Below are positions 1 to 8,685 of a DNA stretch of 64,000 nt, piece after piece. The notes under the pieces are model-generated. The model saw only the letters and a program-made list of their open reading frames with translations, was not told where the DNA came from and searched no databases. Origin of the DNA: Deinococcus psychrotolerans (lineage in GTDB: Bacteria > Deinococcota > Deinococci > Deinococcales > Deinococcaceae); NCBI RefSeq assembly GCF_003860465.1, contig NZ_CP034183.1, positions 1,318,501 to 1,382,500 on the forward strand. Reading direction: 5' to 3'. Numbering within the stretch: position 1 is the stretch's first letter; every line of letters begins with the position of its first letter. The position numbers and the translations under genes are program-made.

Positions 1-132
1 CGCGATGGGCGCACCGACGATAAACTGCGAGCTGATAAAAAAGTAACCAAAGCTCAGCACGGCGGTAAACATCAACGTTCCGGCGATGAGCGGCGGCAAG
101 AGTTCGCGGGTGACGTAACGGGTCAGGCGCAT
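1..132 (-). CDS. LptF/LptG (YjgP/YjgQ) family permease, N-terminal fragment
   Basis: Only the first 44 codons lie inside the window; the gene runs off the left edge. The translated N-terminus reads MRLTRYVTRELLPPL and then a hydrophobic segment (roughly residues 16-36). This is the usual opening of LptF/LptG-type permeases: a short amphipathic stretch with R-Y-x-x-R-E, then the first membrane helix. Family members form the inner-membrane part of an ABC machine that extracts lipids from the membrane; the substrate in this lineage is unknown. The ATG at 132 lies 3 nt after the fabZ stop, so the two genes are probably co-transcribed. The assignment rests on a short stretch, so confidence is moderate. 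Confidence 0.7.
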   Translation of the reverse strand, partial: MRLTRYVTRELLPPLIAGTLMFTAVLSFGYFFISSQFIVGAPIA

Positions 133-135
133 TGC

Positions 136-654
136 TTAGCTCGGTTCTCCGGTACTGGCCTCAGAAGCGCTGGCCGCTTGAATCGCAGGCGCAGCTTTGG
201 GCACGGGCGGCAGAGCAAACAAAATATTCGCCTCGGCCACCACCACTCCGTCCACTTCGGCGCGGCAGGTGGTTTTGCCCAGCCCCCGGCGAAAAAACTC
301 CAGCTTGGCATACAGGTGAAGCTGATCACCCGGCACCACTTTGCGCTTAAAGCGTGCGCCGTCGATGCCCGCGAGGTAACCGATCGCGCCCGCTTCGAGC
401 GGCAGACAAAACATGCTGGCCTGTGCCAAGGCTTCGAGAATCAAGACCCCTGGCATCACCGGCTCACCTGGAAAGTGACCGGCAAAAAACGGCTCACCGA
501 TGCTGACATTTTTCAGGGCGTGGGCCTCGCCGCCGCCGCGCGAGAGAACGCGGTCAACCAACACGAAGGGAAAGCGGTGCGGTAGGGTGGCCAGAACCTC
601 TTGAATACCCAAAGCCGATGAAGGCTCTGGGGGGGCAGCTTGGGCGTCAGTCAT
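136..654 (-). CDS. fabZ: 3-hydroxyacyl-[acyl-carrier-protein] dehydratase FabZ
   Basis: FabZ dehydrates beta-hydroxyacyl-ACP in the type II fatty acid elongation cycle in the cytosol. The 172-residue protein has the hot-dog-fold signatures [13 protein letters not shown] (about residues 24-36) and [20 protein letters not shown]. The catalytic histidine is H60 and the catalytic glutamate E74, 14 residues apart as in other FabZ enzymes. The frame stays open upstream to 768, but the ATG at 654 is preferred because GAGGAG lies about 10 nt before it and the upstream translation (rich in Arg, Ser, Pro) looks non-coding. The stop is 3 nt from the start of the LptF/G-like gene, suggesting an envelope-lipid operon. 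Confidence 0.93.
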   Translation of the reverse strand: MTDAQAAPPEPSSALGIQEVLATLPHRFPFVLVDRVLSRGGGEAHALKNVSIGEPFFAGHFPGEPVMPGVLILEALAQASMFCLPLEAGAIGYLAGIDGARFKRKVVPGDQLHLYAKLEFFRRGLGKTTCRAEVDGVVVAEANILFALPPVPKAAPAIQAASASEASTGEPS

Positions 655-1088
655 GCTCGTCTTTTCTCCTCGTGGTGGCGTGGGCGAGCCGGCAGCTGAG
701 CGTCCACTGTCCTCACTCATCTCCGCTTGCCTTGTCCGCCGCTTAGCCCATTTCAACACCGACTCCACCTTAAAGAGCCGGCAGATGAAAAAGGTAAAAC
801 GCTGCGTTGGGCTGACCGCGCCGCTTTAGCCCAGCCAGCTTCAGCTCAGATCAGCTCAAATCCAGCTTGAGTATGCTAACACGCCTCCCCCAAAAAAACG
901 CCCGAAACCGGGCAGAGACGCGCCAGAGCAGGGCGCTGCTGCCTAGAGTGCCGCCTAAAGAAACAGGCTTACAAAGCCCAGCTTGGTAAAGGACACGGCT
1001 CCGCGCCGCGCTGAGGTATTCTAAGCAGCGAAATTTGGGGAGTAGTTACTGGTTGCTCGGCAAAAGTGAGCAGCCTAGAGGAGAGCAC
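655..1088. other. Intergenic region between fabZ and the FKBP gene
   Basis: This 434-bp stretch separates two divergent genes. It contains a short imperfect direct repeat built on CAGCTCAGAT / CAGCTCAAAT / CAGCTT around 838-866. On the plus strand a TATTCT at 1017-1022 is a possible -10 box for the FKBP gene, with no clear -35. I see no convincing small gene or RNA in it. Confidence 0.4.
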
Positions 1089-2081
1089 ATGAACATCAGC
1101 GATAACAAAGTCGTCGAGATCGAATACACGCTGACTATCGATGGTGAGGTGGTAGACCGAAGTGAAAGCGGGGAGCCACTGACCTACTTGCAGGGCCACG
1201 GCAACATCGTATCTGGCCTAGAGAAAGCGTTGAAAGGTAAATCGGCAGGCGATCATGTCAAAGTTACAGTACAGCCTGAAGACGGTTACGGCGAGCACGA
1301 CGACGAGGCCATTCAGATTATTGCCCGTGAGGATTTTGACGACGACATAGAAGTAGGGGCCACCTATTTCGCGCAAGCTGAAGACGGCAGCGTGACCCCC
1401 TTCACCGTGATGGGTTTAAACGGCGACGACGTGACGGTCGACTTTAACCCGCCGCTCGCCGGTGAAGTGCTTAATTTCGATGTATTCATCAAAAGTGTGC
1501 GAGACGCCACCGCCGACGAGTTGGCGCACGGCCATGTCCATGATGACGATGATCTCAGCAAGCAAAATCCAAACACGCAGTTCACAGGAGAAAGCATGAA
1601 CATCAGTAACGATAAAGTGGTAGAAATCGAATACACCTTGACCGTCAACGGCGAAGTGGTGGACAAGAGCGAGAGCGGGGAGCCGCTGACCTACTTGCAA
1701 GGCCACGGCAATATCATTTCCGGCTTGGAAAAGGCCTTGGAAGGTAAATCGGCAGGCGATCACATGATGGTCACGGTGCAGCCCAAAGACGGCTACGGCG
1801 AGCGCAATGAAGACGACATTCAAGTGATTGCCCGCGAAGACTTCGAAGACGACATCGAAGTGGGAGCCACCTACTTTGCTCAGGCCGAAGACGGCAGCGT
1901 GACGCCCTTTACCGTGATGGGCTTAGACGGCGACGACGTGACGGTCGACTTTAACCCGCCGCTGGCCGGAGAAGTGCTTAATTTTGACGTGACCATCAAG
2001 AGTGTGCGCGACGCGACAGAAGACGAGTTGGCGCACGGCCACGCCCACGGCGAAGACGACGATCAAGACGACGAGTTCTAG
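1089..2081 (+). CDS. Tandem-fused SlyD-like FKBP peptidyl-prolyl isomerase (two copies in one frame)
   Basis: The 330-residue product contains two nearly identical SlyD-type FKBP modules, residues 1-169 and 170-330. Each starts MNIS(D/N)(N/D)KVVEIEYTL and carries the flap-insert region typical of SlyD. Each ends in a His/Asp-rich, likely metal-binding tail (HGHVHDDDD and HGHAHGEDDD). SlyD proteins are cytosolic prolyl isomerases and chaperones, normally about 150-160 residues with one module, so this is a double-length member. The start at 1089 follows GAGGAG. The second module begins with its own ATG at 1596, preceded by AGGAG at the right spacing, so a single-module product could also be made by internal initiation. 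The sequence looks like a recent tandem duplication in which the first stop codon was lost. Confidence 0.9.
   Translation: MNISDNKVVEIEYTLTIDGEVVDRSESGEPLTYLQGHGNIVSGLEKALKGKSAGDHVKVTVQPEDGYGEHDDEAIQIIAREDFDDDIEVGATYFAQAEDGSVTPFTVMGLNGDDVTVDFNPPLAGEVLNFDVFIKSVRDATADELAHGHVHDDDDLSKQNPNTQFTGESMNISNDKVVEIEYTLTVNGEVVDKSESGEPLTYLQGHGNIISGLEKALEGKSAGDHMMVTVQPKDGYGERNEDDIQVIAREDFEDDIEVGATYFAQAEDGSVTPFTVMGLDGDDVTVDFNPPLAGEVLNFDVTIKSVRDATEDELAHGHAHGEDDDQDDEF
1586..1598 (+). promoter_or_regulatory. Relic or active internal ribosome binding site and start codon
   Basis: AGGAG at 1586-1590 followed by AAAGC and the in-frame ATG at 1596 lies exactly at the junction of the two FKBP modules. It mirrors the GAGGAG-AGCAC-ATG arrangement at the real start (1089). 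The site could still be used to translate the second module alone. Confidence 0.6.
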
Positions 2082-2117
2082 TCTTTAAGGCTGAACAGCT
2101 CAAGTCAAAAAGCAGGG

Positions 2118-2148
2118 GCCGCTTTCCGGAGAGGGAGAGCGGCTTTTT
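2118..2148 (+). terminator. Intrinsic terminator after the FKBP gene
   Basis: GCCGCT (2118-2123) pairs with AGCGGC (2138-2143) and is followed by TTTTT. It lies 37 bp after the FKBP stop and before the convergent FUN14 gene. Confidence 0.75.
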
Positions 2149-2164
2149 GAATAGTGTCGGCTTT

Positions 2165-2530
2165 TCAGCGGCTGCGCAGCCCCAGCAGCAGCCCGACCAC
2201 GAACGCGCCGCCAAACGGCAGATCATGGGTCAGCACGCCGGACACCCAGTTCCAAACGCTTTTGCCACTGTCTTGCAGCCAGGGGCCGCTGAGCGCTTCA
2301 AAGCGCAGCCAGTTGACGCTAATGAGGTCAAAGTACGAGAGCAGTTGAATCGCCACGAACAGCAGGCCGACGATCAGCAGGGCCACGCGGCCCACCACCC
2401 GCACGGCGTAGCCCGCCGCGAAGCCCAAGACCGCGCCCAGCGACAGCGGCGGCAACAGCGGCAAGATAGCCTGCGAAAGGCTGTGGGCCAGCGACGAATC
2501 GGCGGGGGAAGCGGCGGGAGCTGAAGACAC
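2165..2530 (-). CDS. FUN14 family membrane protein
   Basis: This 121-residue protein has the FUN14 (FUNDC1-like) pattern. A glycine-rich first helix (PLSLGAVLGFAAGYAVRVVG) is followed by a second hydrophobic helix (VALLIVGLLFVAIQLLSYF), then a polar linker with conserved Trp residues and a final helix ending LLLGLRSR. Bacterial members are small inner-membrane proteins of unknown function. The start is a GTG at 2530 with a TAACAT -10-like box 6 nt upstream, so the mRNA may be leaderless. The gene is monocistronic and converges on the FKBP terminator. Confidence 0.8.
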   Translation of the reverse strand: MSSAPAASPADSSLAHSLSQAILPLLPPLSLGAVLGFAAGYAVRVVGRVALLIVGLLFVAIQLLSYFDLISVNWLRFEALSGPWLQDSGKSVWNWVSGVLTHDLPFGGAFVVGLLLGLRSR

Positions 2531-2574
2531 CGCGCCATGTTAACGGCAAAGTCTGAGTACCGAGCTTGGCTGCT

Positions 2575-2604
2575 GCTCATTTGGCCGCCGCTCATTTGAC
2601 CGCT
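2575..2604. repeat. 15-bp tandem direct repeat upstream of FUN14 and the sigma gene
   Basis: GCTCATTTGGCCGCC (2575-2589) is followed immediately by GCTCATTTGACCGCT (2590-2604), with two mismatches. It lies in the non-coding space between two divergent genes and could be a repeated regulator site or a simple duplication. Confidence 0.5.
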
Positions 2605-2698
2605 GTTTTTTGGCCCCTGCTCTTCACCTCTCTTGGCCAACCCACCTCAACCAAAAGATAGACGCCCAAAAGTGACGCTTGGCTGTATCTTAGGCATG

Positions 2699-3274
2699 AT
2701 GAGTTTGCCTGAAGATGTGATTGACTCCGCCTTGTTCGCTCAACTCGAGAGCGGCGACGAAGCGGCGTGGCAGGCTTTTATCTCGCTCTACGAACGGCGA
2801 ATGTACGCTTATTTGTACCGCCTCGAAGGCCACGCCGAAGACGCCCTAGACCTAACCCAAGAAGTTTTTTACCGGGCTTGGCGCTCGATTCGCACCTTCA
2901 GGGTTGGAGAGCGGGCGCTGCCGTGGCTGTACCAAATTGCCCGCAACACCCAAATCGAAAAGCACCGCCGCAAGCAGCTCGGCCGTTTTTCGCTCGAAGA
3001 AGCCCAAGACGAGGTGGGCTTTGAGGTGGTCAGCACCTCGCGCAGTCCGGTGCAGGAAGCCGAGAGCGCTCAGACCCAAGACCGCGTGCAGCGTGCTTTG
3101 ATGCAGCTCGCCCCCGAATACCGCGAGGCGGTGGTGCTGCGCTTTGTCGAAGACCTGCCTTACGACGACATCGCCCGCATTCAGGGCGTGGCCCTCGGCA
3201 CCGCCAAAAGCCGGGTGTACCGCGCCAAAGAGCAGCTCTCGTCGCTGCTGACGAGTCTCAGCGATATTCACTGA
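2699..3274 (+). CDS. ECF-type (RpoE-like) RNA polymerase sigma factor
   Basis: This 191-residue protein has the two-domain ECF layout. Sigma region 2 (about residues 10-95) includes LYRLEGHAEDALDLTQEVF and WRSIRTF. After a linker comes region 4 with a helix-turn-helix (YREAVVLRFVEDLPYDDIA, then GTAKSRVYRAKEQL). ECF factors direct RNA polymerase to stress regulons and are usually held by a membrane anti-sigma encoded next door; the following gene is the obvious candidate. Two ATGs, at 2696 and 2699, are both possible. A TATCTT box at 2686-2691 places the transcription start at about 2699, so translation is probably leaderless. The frame opens further upstream to 2633 but that part lies upstream of this promoter. 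Confidence 0.92.
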   Translation: MSLPEDVIDSALFAQLESGDEAAWQAFISLYERRMYAYLYRLEGHAEDALDLTQEVFYRAWRSIRTFRVGERALPWLYQIARNTQIEKHRRKQLGRFSLEEAQDEVGFEVVSTSRSPVQEAESAQTQDRVQRALMQLAPEYREAVVLRFVEDLPYDDIARIQGVALGTAKSRVYRAKEQLSSLLTSLSDIH

Positions 3275-3461
3275 ACGCAGAAATCGGGTTGCGGGCCGTG
3301 AGCGTGGGAACGGCGCTGAGCTTTTTCATGTTTACCCGAACTCTTTAACATTAAACTTGCTGCCGGGAACTCGGCGGGGCCAAGGCGCGTAGAGCAGGTA
3401 TGGGGCCAACCTTGGCCTTTTTGTGGCAGTGAGGAAACGGGGGCGAAAGGGCGGTGAGAGC

Positions 3462-4829
3462 ATGACTCAGAACAGTTGGCGCGATTTGTGGCACCGCGCT
3501 CAGGACGGCGAAATGCTCAGCGCCCATGAGCAAGTCGAGCTTGAGGCGGCGCTGCAAGACCCCGAGCAGCAGCGTGAAACTCAGCGCTGGGCGGCGGCTG
3601 GCCATTTGCTGAGCCGCGCCGAAACCCCGCCGATGCCGCGTTCACTCAGCGCCGAAATAAGGCGAGACATTCAAGCTCAGCAAGTCCTCAGCGCCGCCGC
3701 TCCTCCTGCTTTGCCACACTCGCTGGCCGCTGAAGTCCTCAGCGACATCACCATCAGCCGCTGGTTTGACAGCGTGCAGCAGCAAGCGGCCTTGCCGCGT
3801 TCGGTGGCCTTTAGCATCGCCGCGCGGATCGCTGAAGACGGGCAACCGAAAGAAACAGACGAAACCGACCCGCTCGCCCAACTCCTGCGGCAGTGGCCCA
3901 AGCCGGAGCTGCCGCGCTCATTGGCCTTTTCGCTGGCGGCGCGTGTGGCGGCGGAGGCGGCTCAGGCTGACGCACCAGCAGATGCCCCGACTCCTCAGAC
4001 GCCTATCCATGAAACGCTGCCGCCGCTGGGCCGCACCCGGCTCAATCCACCCGGCGGACCTTCAGGCTTGGGCGGACTGGGCGTGGTGCTGGCCTTCGGC
4101 GGCCTCACCGTGCTGCGCGGCAATGAAGCGGCCAGGAGCGCCCTGGGACTCCTCGGCAGCGCCGCGCCGTTCGCGCTGCCACTGCCCGCCCTTCTCGGCG
4201 TGGCGGTGTTGGCACTGCTGAGTTGGCTGATCGTGGCGCGGCCCACCCCAGCGGTGCAGCGGTTGGGCACGCTCGCCTTCGCCATGACCGGCGTATTGAC
4301 TTTACCCGCGCTATGGGACGCCATCCAAAACACGCCGCTGCAAGGGCACTTGACAGCGCTGAGCGCGGCGCATCCCAAGCCGAACCTGCTGCTGGAGCGC
4401 TGGCTGGGCGCGGGGCTGCTGCTGGCGGTCACTGCCCTGCTGCTGCGGGGCGGCTGGGGCGCGTCTTTGGCCCGCACCCAGCGCCGCGCTCCCATTCGCA
4501 CGCTGGCAGCAGGCACGCTGGCCGGACTGGGCCTCAGCGGACTGGGCCTGCTGCTACTCTCGTTCGGCTGGACGGACGCGGGACTGGTGCTGGCCCTGCT
4601 GAGTGGACTGGCGGCACTCACCGGCCTGAGCGTCAGCGTCTACGCGGCGGGGCGCAGCGTCGCCAGAAAACTGCACCTCGCGTTGCCCGACATCTCCGGC
4701 CCGCTGGCAGGCTTACTGGCCTTCAGCGCCACGCTGAGCATTCCGGCGCTGGCGGCGAGCTTGGCGATTGTCGGCAGCGCTTGGGGACTGGGCACCTTGC
4801 TGCTGGGACGCGGAACGGCGCGGTTCTGA
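3462..4829 (+). CDS. Putative membrane anti-sigma factor with four LPRSLA-type repeats
   Basis: The 455-residue protein follows the ECF sigma gene on the same strand. Its first about 50 residues (ELEAALQDPEQQ...) resemble the short helical N-terminus of anti-sigma factors, but there is no HxxxCxxC zinc motif. Next come four copies of a 13-residue motif: MPRSLSAEIRRDI (58-70), LPHSLAAEVLSDI (84-96), LPRSVAFSIAARI (111-123) and LPRSLAFSLAARV (150-162). From about residue 205 to the end the chain is very hydrophobic, with roughly seven to nine membrane helices. The ATG at 3462 follows GGTGAGAG; the frame is open to 3423. A role in holding the sigma factor is inferred from gene order and the N-terminal region only. 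Confidence 0.6.
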   Translation: MTQNSWRDLWHRAQDGEMLSAHEQVELEAALQDPEQQRETQRWAAAGHLLSRAETPPMPRSLSAEIRRDIQAQQVLSAAAPPALPHSLAAEVLSDITISRWFDSVQQQAALPRSVAFSIAARIAEDGQPKETDETDPLAQLLRQWPKPELPRSLAFSLAARVAAEAAQADAPADAPTPQTPIHETLPPLGRTRLNPPGGPSGLGGLGVVLAFGGLTVLRGNEAARSALGLLGSAAPFALPLPALLGVAVLALLSWLIVARPTPAVQRLGTLAFAMTGVLTLPALWDAIQNTPLQGHLTALSAAHPKPNLLLERWLGAGLLLAVTALLLRGGWGASLARTQRRAPIRTLAAGTLAGLGLSGLGLLLLSFGWTDAGLVLALLSGLAALTGLSVSVYAAGRSVARKLHLALPDISGPLAGLLAFSATLSIPALAASLAIVGSAWGLGTLLLGRGTARF

Positions 4830-4902
4830 GACGCGACAGAGCGTGACGCTTGGCTCGCCGCCGACCGGTCTATTATGTTTGCCCTGCCCACCCAGCGCTG
4901 TC

Positions 4903-5649
4903 CTAAACCGGCAGCGGATAAGGCAACGTCCCTTCATAAATGGCGCGGCCCACGATTGCGCCCTGAACCTTGAGGGCTTCGAGCAAGGCCACGTCTTGAA
5001 GGTCGCGCACGCCGCCGCCCACAATCAAGGTATTGATCCACAACTTGCGGATTTCAGCCATCAGAGCGGCGTCGAGGCCTCGCAAAGTTCCGTCGCGGCT
5101 GACATCGGTAAAGATCAGGATCTCTAAGCCGCGTCCGGCGAGGTCGGCGGTGATCTCGGCCACCTGCACGCCGCTGCCCTGTGCCCAGCCGTGGGTGGCG
5201 ACTTCTAAGCGCCCACCTTCAGCGCGGGCGTCCACGCTGACCACCACCCGCTCGGGGCCGTGCGCGGCGAGCAGTTCGCTCACCAGCTCGGGATGGGCAA
5301 CCGCCGCCGTGCCGATCACCACCCGCGCCACACCGAGTTGCAGCAGCGCCTCGGCACTTTTGTGGTCACGGATACCGCCGCCGACCTCGACCGGCACGCC
5401 CACTGCGCCCACAATCTCAGCGATGATGGCTTTATTTTCGCCGCGTCCGGTGGCGGCGTCCAGGTCAACGAGGTGAAGCATCCCCGCGCCCCGCGCCACC
5501 CAGTGCTCGGCGGCCTTCAGCGGCGAATCGAAATACACCGTTTCGCGCTCGGGGTCGCCTTCGTATAAGCGCACGGCGCGGCCCTGCTGGATGTCCACGC
5601 ACGGCAAAATCAGCGGCGCGAGGGAAGGAGCTGGAGAAGAGCTGGTCAT
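4903..5649 (-). CDS. hisA: Phosphoribosylformimino-AICAR-ribotide isomerase HisA
   Basis: HisA carries out the Amadori isomerisation in histidine biosynthesis, converting ProFAR to PRFAR. The 248-residue chain is a (beta/alpha)8 barrel with the usual landmarks: [18 protein letters not shown] near the N-terminus with the catalytic Asp at residue 19, VEVGGGIRD in the first phosphate-binding half, [11 protein letters not shown] carrying the second catalytic Asp, and VGGGVRD in the second phosphate-binding half. The gene stands alone, not in a his operon. A TAGACT box (complement 5656-5661) lies 6 nt before the ATG, so the mRNA is probably leaderless. The divergent glycosyltransferase gene begins 69 bp away. 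Confidence 0.94.
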   Translation of the reverse strand: MTSSSPAPSLAPLILPCVDIQQGRAVRLYEGDPERETVYFDSPLKAAEHWVARGAGMLHLVDLDAATGRGENKAIIAEIVGAVGVPVEVGGGIRDHKSAEALLQLGVARVVIGTAAVAHPELVSELLAAHGPERVVVSVDARAEGGRLEVATHGWAQGSGVQVAEITADLAGRGLEILIFTDVSRDGTLRGLDAALMAEIRKLWINTLIVGGGVRDLQDVALLEALKVQGAIVGRAIYEGTLPYPLPV

Positions 5650-5718
5650 GGAGCAAGTCTACCTGAAGCGCTCAGCAGCGGTTATAGGGCCGCCGATCAC
5701 GCTACACTCAGCACTACC

Positions 5719-6882
5719 GTGCGGATTGGCTTTGTCACCACCACTTATCTTCCCTCGCGCAATGGGGTCGCGACCAGCACCGCTTTGTTCGCGCAGGGTT
5801 TGCGCTCACTCGGCCACGAGGTCAGCATCTACGCGCCCAACCACCCTACCCGCCCCCCCGCTGAGGACGGCGTGTACCGCCTGCCCAGTACCATGATGGG
5901 CACGCCCGCCGATTATCCAGTGCTGTTGTGGCCCAATCCGCCAGCGGTGGCAGGCTTGCCGCTGCGGGGCACCGACATTTTCCATACCATGCACCCGTTT
6001 TTGCCGGGGATTTTGGCCCGCTTTTGGGCGCGGCGCTTTCAGACGCCGGTGGTATTTACCGCCCACACCCAGTACGAGCAGTACCTGCACTACGCGCCGC
6101 TGGTGCCGCGCCGGGTCAGCCGCAGCCTCACGCGGGCGCACGTGGCGGCCTTTGCCCGCAGCGTGGATCAGGTGCTGGTGCCGGGGCGGGCGATGGCCGA
6201 GATGCTCGGCGATTACGGCTACGGCGGCTCGGTGGCCCTGATGCCCAATCCGGTCAATTTGCAGGCGTTTCAGGCGGCAGACACGCCAGAGATTCGCCGG
6301 GCCGTTCGGGAGCGCTACGGGGTGCCGGATGAGGCTCCGCTGGTGATTTCGCTGGGCCGTTTGGCCGCCGAAAAAAATCTGGACGTGATGTTGCGGGCCT
6401 TTGACGAAGCCCGTCAGCGCCGCCCCGACCTCCGGCTGCTGGTGGTGGGCGACGGGCCGGTGAAGTCCGCGCTGGAAGCCCGCAGGCCGCAGGGCGCGGT
6501 GTTTACCGGAGCGCTGCCTTACGCGGAAGTGCCGCAGCTCTTGGCCGCCGCCGACGTGTTCATCACCGCCAGCACCAGTGAAGTCTTGCCGATGTCGATG
6601 ATCGAGGCGCTGGCGGCAGGCACACCATTGGTGGCCGCCCGCAGTCCAGCTGCCGAAGACCTGATTCACACCAGTGCGCTGCTCGGCGAAAACGGCCTGA
6701 TCAGAGAGGCCCACGCGGGAGCGCTTGCCGAGGGCCTGCTAAGCGCTCTCGAACCCGCAACCTTGCCGCGCCGCCGCGCCGCGGCCAGAGCCAGTGCTCA
6801 GCAATACGATTTGCGGGTACGGGCCAAGGCCTTGCTGGGCGTGTACGAAGGCTTGCTCTCTAAGCGTTCGTCCGTTACTTAG
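5719..6882 (+). CDS. GT4-family glycosyltransferase
   Basis: This 387-residue retaining GT-B glycosyltransferase opens with [20 protein letters not shown], the glycine-rich acceptor loop of family 4. It has the donor-binding half [19 protein letters not shown], and [19 protein letters not shown] contains the E-x7-E nucleotide-sugar motif. Homologues transfer sugars to diacylglycerol, phosphatidylinositol or other membrane acceptors. The actual acceptor cannot be read from sequence. It is unlike BshA, whose N-terminus differs, even though the next gene is a PIG-L deacetylase. The start is GTG at 5719; TACACT at 5703-5708 is a likely -10 giving a leader of only a few nucleotides. Confidence 0.85.
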   Translation: MRIGFVTTTYLPSRNGVATSTALFAQGLRSLGHEVSIYAPNHPTRPPAEDGVYRLPSTMMGTPADYPVLLWPNPPAVAGLPLRGTDIFHTMHPFLPGILARFWARRFQTPVVFTAHTQYEQYLHYAPLVPRRVSRSLTRAHVAAFARSVDQVLVPGRAMAEMLGDYGYGGSVALMPNPVNLQAFQAADTPEIRRAVRERYGVPDEAPLVISLGRLAAEKNLDVMLRAFDEARQRRPDLRLLVVGDGPVKSALEARRPQGAVFTGALPYAEVPQLLAAADVFITASTSEVLPMSMIEALAAGTPLVAARSPAAEDLIHTSALLGENGLIREAHAGALAEGLLSALEPATLPRRRAAARASAQQYDLRVRAKALLGVYEGLLSKRSSVT

Positions 6883-6985
6883 CGATTCTTCACCGCGCTT
6901 GGTCGGCACCAGCCATTCTGGATCGGCGGTACTTTTCCAGGACGGCAGCGGCAATTGAGCGAATGAACGCCGTATCCTGATCGTT

Positions 6986-7708
6986 ATGACTGCCGCCCCA
7001 ACTTCACTGAACCTGGCCACCGCCAACCCAACCAAGATGAAACTCCTGCTGATTCTTCCCCACCCCGACGACGAAGTGTACGGCGCGTCCGGCACCTCGA
7101 TGGACTTGATTGAACAGGGCCACACGGTTGGCCTCGTGACCCTGACACGCGGCGAAGCGGGACGCACGCTGGGCCTGTGCAACACGCCCGAGGAACTCGC
7201 CAAGCTGCGCGAGTTGGAGCTGCGGGCCTGCTTGGACGTGATCGGACTGCAAGTACACGAGCAGCTCAGCTTTCCCGACAAGTACCTCAAAGACCAGCCG
7301 TTTGAGCCGCTGGTCGAGGCCGCCCGCGACGCCATGCAGCGCCACAAACCCGAAACCGTACTGGCTTTTCCGCCGAACGGCAGCAACGGCCACCCCGACC
7401 ACATCACTGCTCACAGAGCCGTCAAAGCCGCTTGGGACAGCTTACCGGAACAGGAGCGGCCCAAGCTGTGGTATTACGCCTCCGAAAAGCCGCCGGAAAA
7501 TGAAGAGCTTCTGGCCATGTGGATCCCGCCCAATATCAAGCGCGACGTGAGCCGCCACATCACCCGCAAACTGCAAGCGATTGCCTGCCACCGCTCCCAG
7601 GCGCTGAGCACGGTGGATTTTATTCGCAAATTTCCTGAACGCATCTTGGAAGAAACATTTTATGAGGTGGAGCAAATTCAAGTGGAAAAAAAGCCGGCTG
7701 GCGTGTAA
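6986..7708 (+). CDS. PIG-L/LmbE zinc deacetylase, probably bacillithiol biosynthesis BshB2
   Basis: The 240-residue protein carries the PIG-L zinc site: LPHPDDEVYGASGT (about residues 24-37, His-Pro-Asp-Asp-Glu) and NGHPDH further on. The stretch TLTRGEAGRTLG is typical of the BshB2 branch, which removes acetate from GlcNAc-malate in bacillithiol synthesis. Deinococcus is known to make bacillithiol. ATG 6986 is favoured because a TATCCT box at 6973-6978 ends 7 nt before it, consistent with a leaderless mRNA; an internal ATG at about 7037 (MKLLLILPHPDDE) is the alternative. Other PIG-L enzymes act on different amino-sugar conjugates, so the substrate is an inference. Confidence 0.82.
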   Translation: MTAAPTSLNLATANPTKMKLLLILPHPDDEVYGASGTSMDLIEQGHTVGLVTLTRGEAGRTLGLCNTPEELAKLRELELRACLDVIGLQVHEQLSFPDKYLKDQPFEPLVEAARDAMQRHKPETVLAFPPNGSNGHPDHITAHRAVKAAWDSLPEQERPKLWYYASEKPPENEELLAMWIPPNIKRDVSRHITRKLQAIACHRSQALSTVDFIRKFPERILEETFYEVEQIQVEKKPAGV

Positions 7709-7743
7709 GAACCCCGTCTGCTTGTTTGCCTTAAGCTGACTCT

Positions 7744-8685
7744 GTGACGAAATCCTCACTTGCTCCCGTGCGCCCGGCCATTGAGGTCAAGGGCCTTCAG
7801 AAACGCTACAAAGATCAGGTGGTGCTCGAAGAAGTCTCGCTGGGCGTCAAACCCGGCGAGGTTTATGCCTTGACCGGCCCCAACGGTGCGGGCAAAACCA
7901 CCTTGATCCGCTGTATGACTGGCCTCGCCTTTCCGACTGGCGGCGAGGTCACGATCATGGGCCGCGACGTTCACAGCGACGGCCCGCGTGCCCGCGCCAA
8001 CTTGGGCGCAGTGGTGGAAGCGCCGGCCAAGTTTTACCCGCAGTTTTCCGGCTCGCAGAACTTGAGCATGCACGCCCAGCTCGCGGCAATGGCCCCCGGC
8101 ACCAAAAAAATCAGCCGTGACCGGGTGCGCGAGGTGCTGGCCCTCCTCGAACTCACCCGCATGGCTGACCGCCCGGTGGGGCAGTATTCGCTGGGGCAGC
8201 GGCAGCGTCTCGGCGTGGCGGCAGCGATTCTGGCCGAACCCAAAGTGCTGATCCTCGATGAGCCGACTTCGGGGCTTGATCCTTTGGGCATCGGCCTGAT
8301 TCACCGGATCGTGACCGGGCTAGCCACCAGCGGCTGCGCGGTGATTTTGAGCACCCACCACTTGCGCGAAATCGCCACCTATGCCCACACCGTCGGCATT
8401 CTGACCGGCGGGCGGATGGTCGACTCGGTAGACCTCCGCGCCCGCCAAGCGGCTTACCGTTTTCGGGTGGACGATCCGGTGGGAGCCACCCAGATTCTCT
8501 CAGCGCTGCCTTATGTCAAAAAGGCGACGACCCGCACGCCCTACGCCATCGCCCACCTCGGCGGCGAGTCACGTGTACCTGACGCGCTCTCGCAACTCAC
8601 CTCGGCGGGCATCCGGGTGTTTGAGGCCAGCCCCGACCATTTTGACCTCTACGAGTACTACCGCGAACGGGTGGAGCAAAACTGA
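7744..8685 (+). CDS. ABC transporter ATP-binding protein (ABC-2 exporter)
   Basis: This 313-residue ATPase has Walker [10 protein letters not shown] (about residues 39-47), a signature helix [10 protein letters not shown], Walker [14 protein letters not shown] and the switch histidine in STHHL. The roughly 100-residue C-terminal extension is typical of ATPases that pair with ABC-2 permeases for drug, lipid or peptide export. The start is GTG at 7744 with a TAAGCT box 6 nt upstream, suggesting leaderless translation. The stop overlaps the permease start (TGATG), so the two form one transporter operon. The substrate is unknown. Confidence 0.9.
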   Translation: MTKSSLAPVRPAIEVKGLQKRYKDQVVLEEVSLGVKPGEVYALTGPNGAGKTTLIRCMTGLAFPTGGEVTIMGRDVHSDGPRARANLGAVVEAPAKFYPQFSGSQNLSMHAQLAAMAPGTKKISRDRVREVLALLELTRMADRPVGQYSLGQRQRLGVAAAILAEPKVLILDEPTSGLDPLGIGLIHRIVTGLATSGCAVILSTHHLREIATYAHTVGILTGGRMVDSVDLRARQAAYRFRVDDPVGATQILSALPYVKKATTRTPYAIAHLGGESRVPDALSQLTSAGIRVFEASPDHFDLYEYYRERVEQN

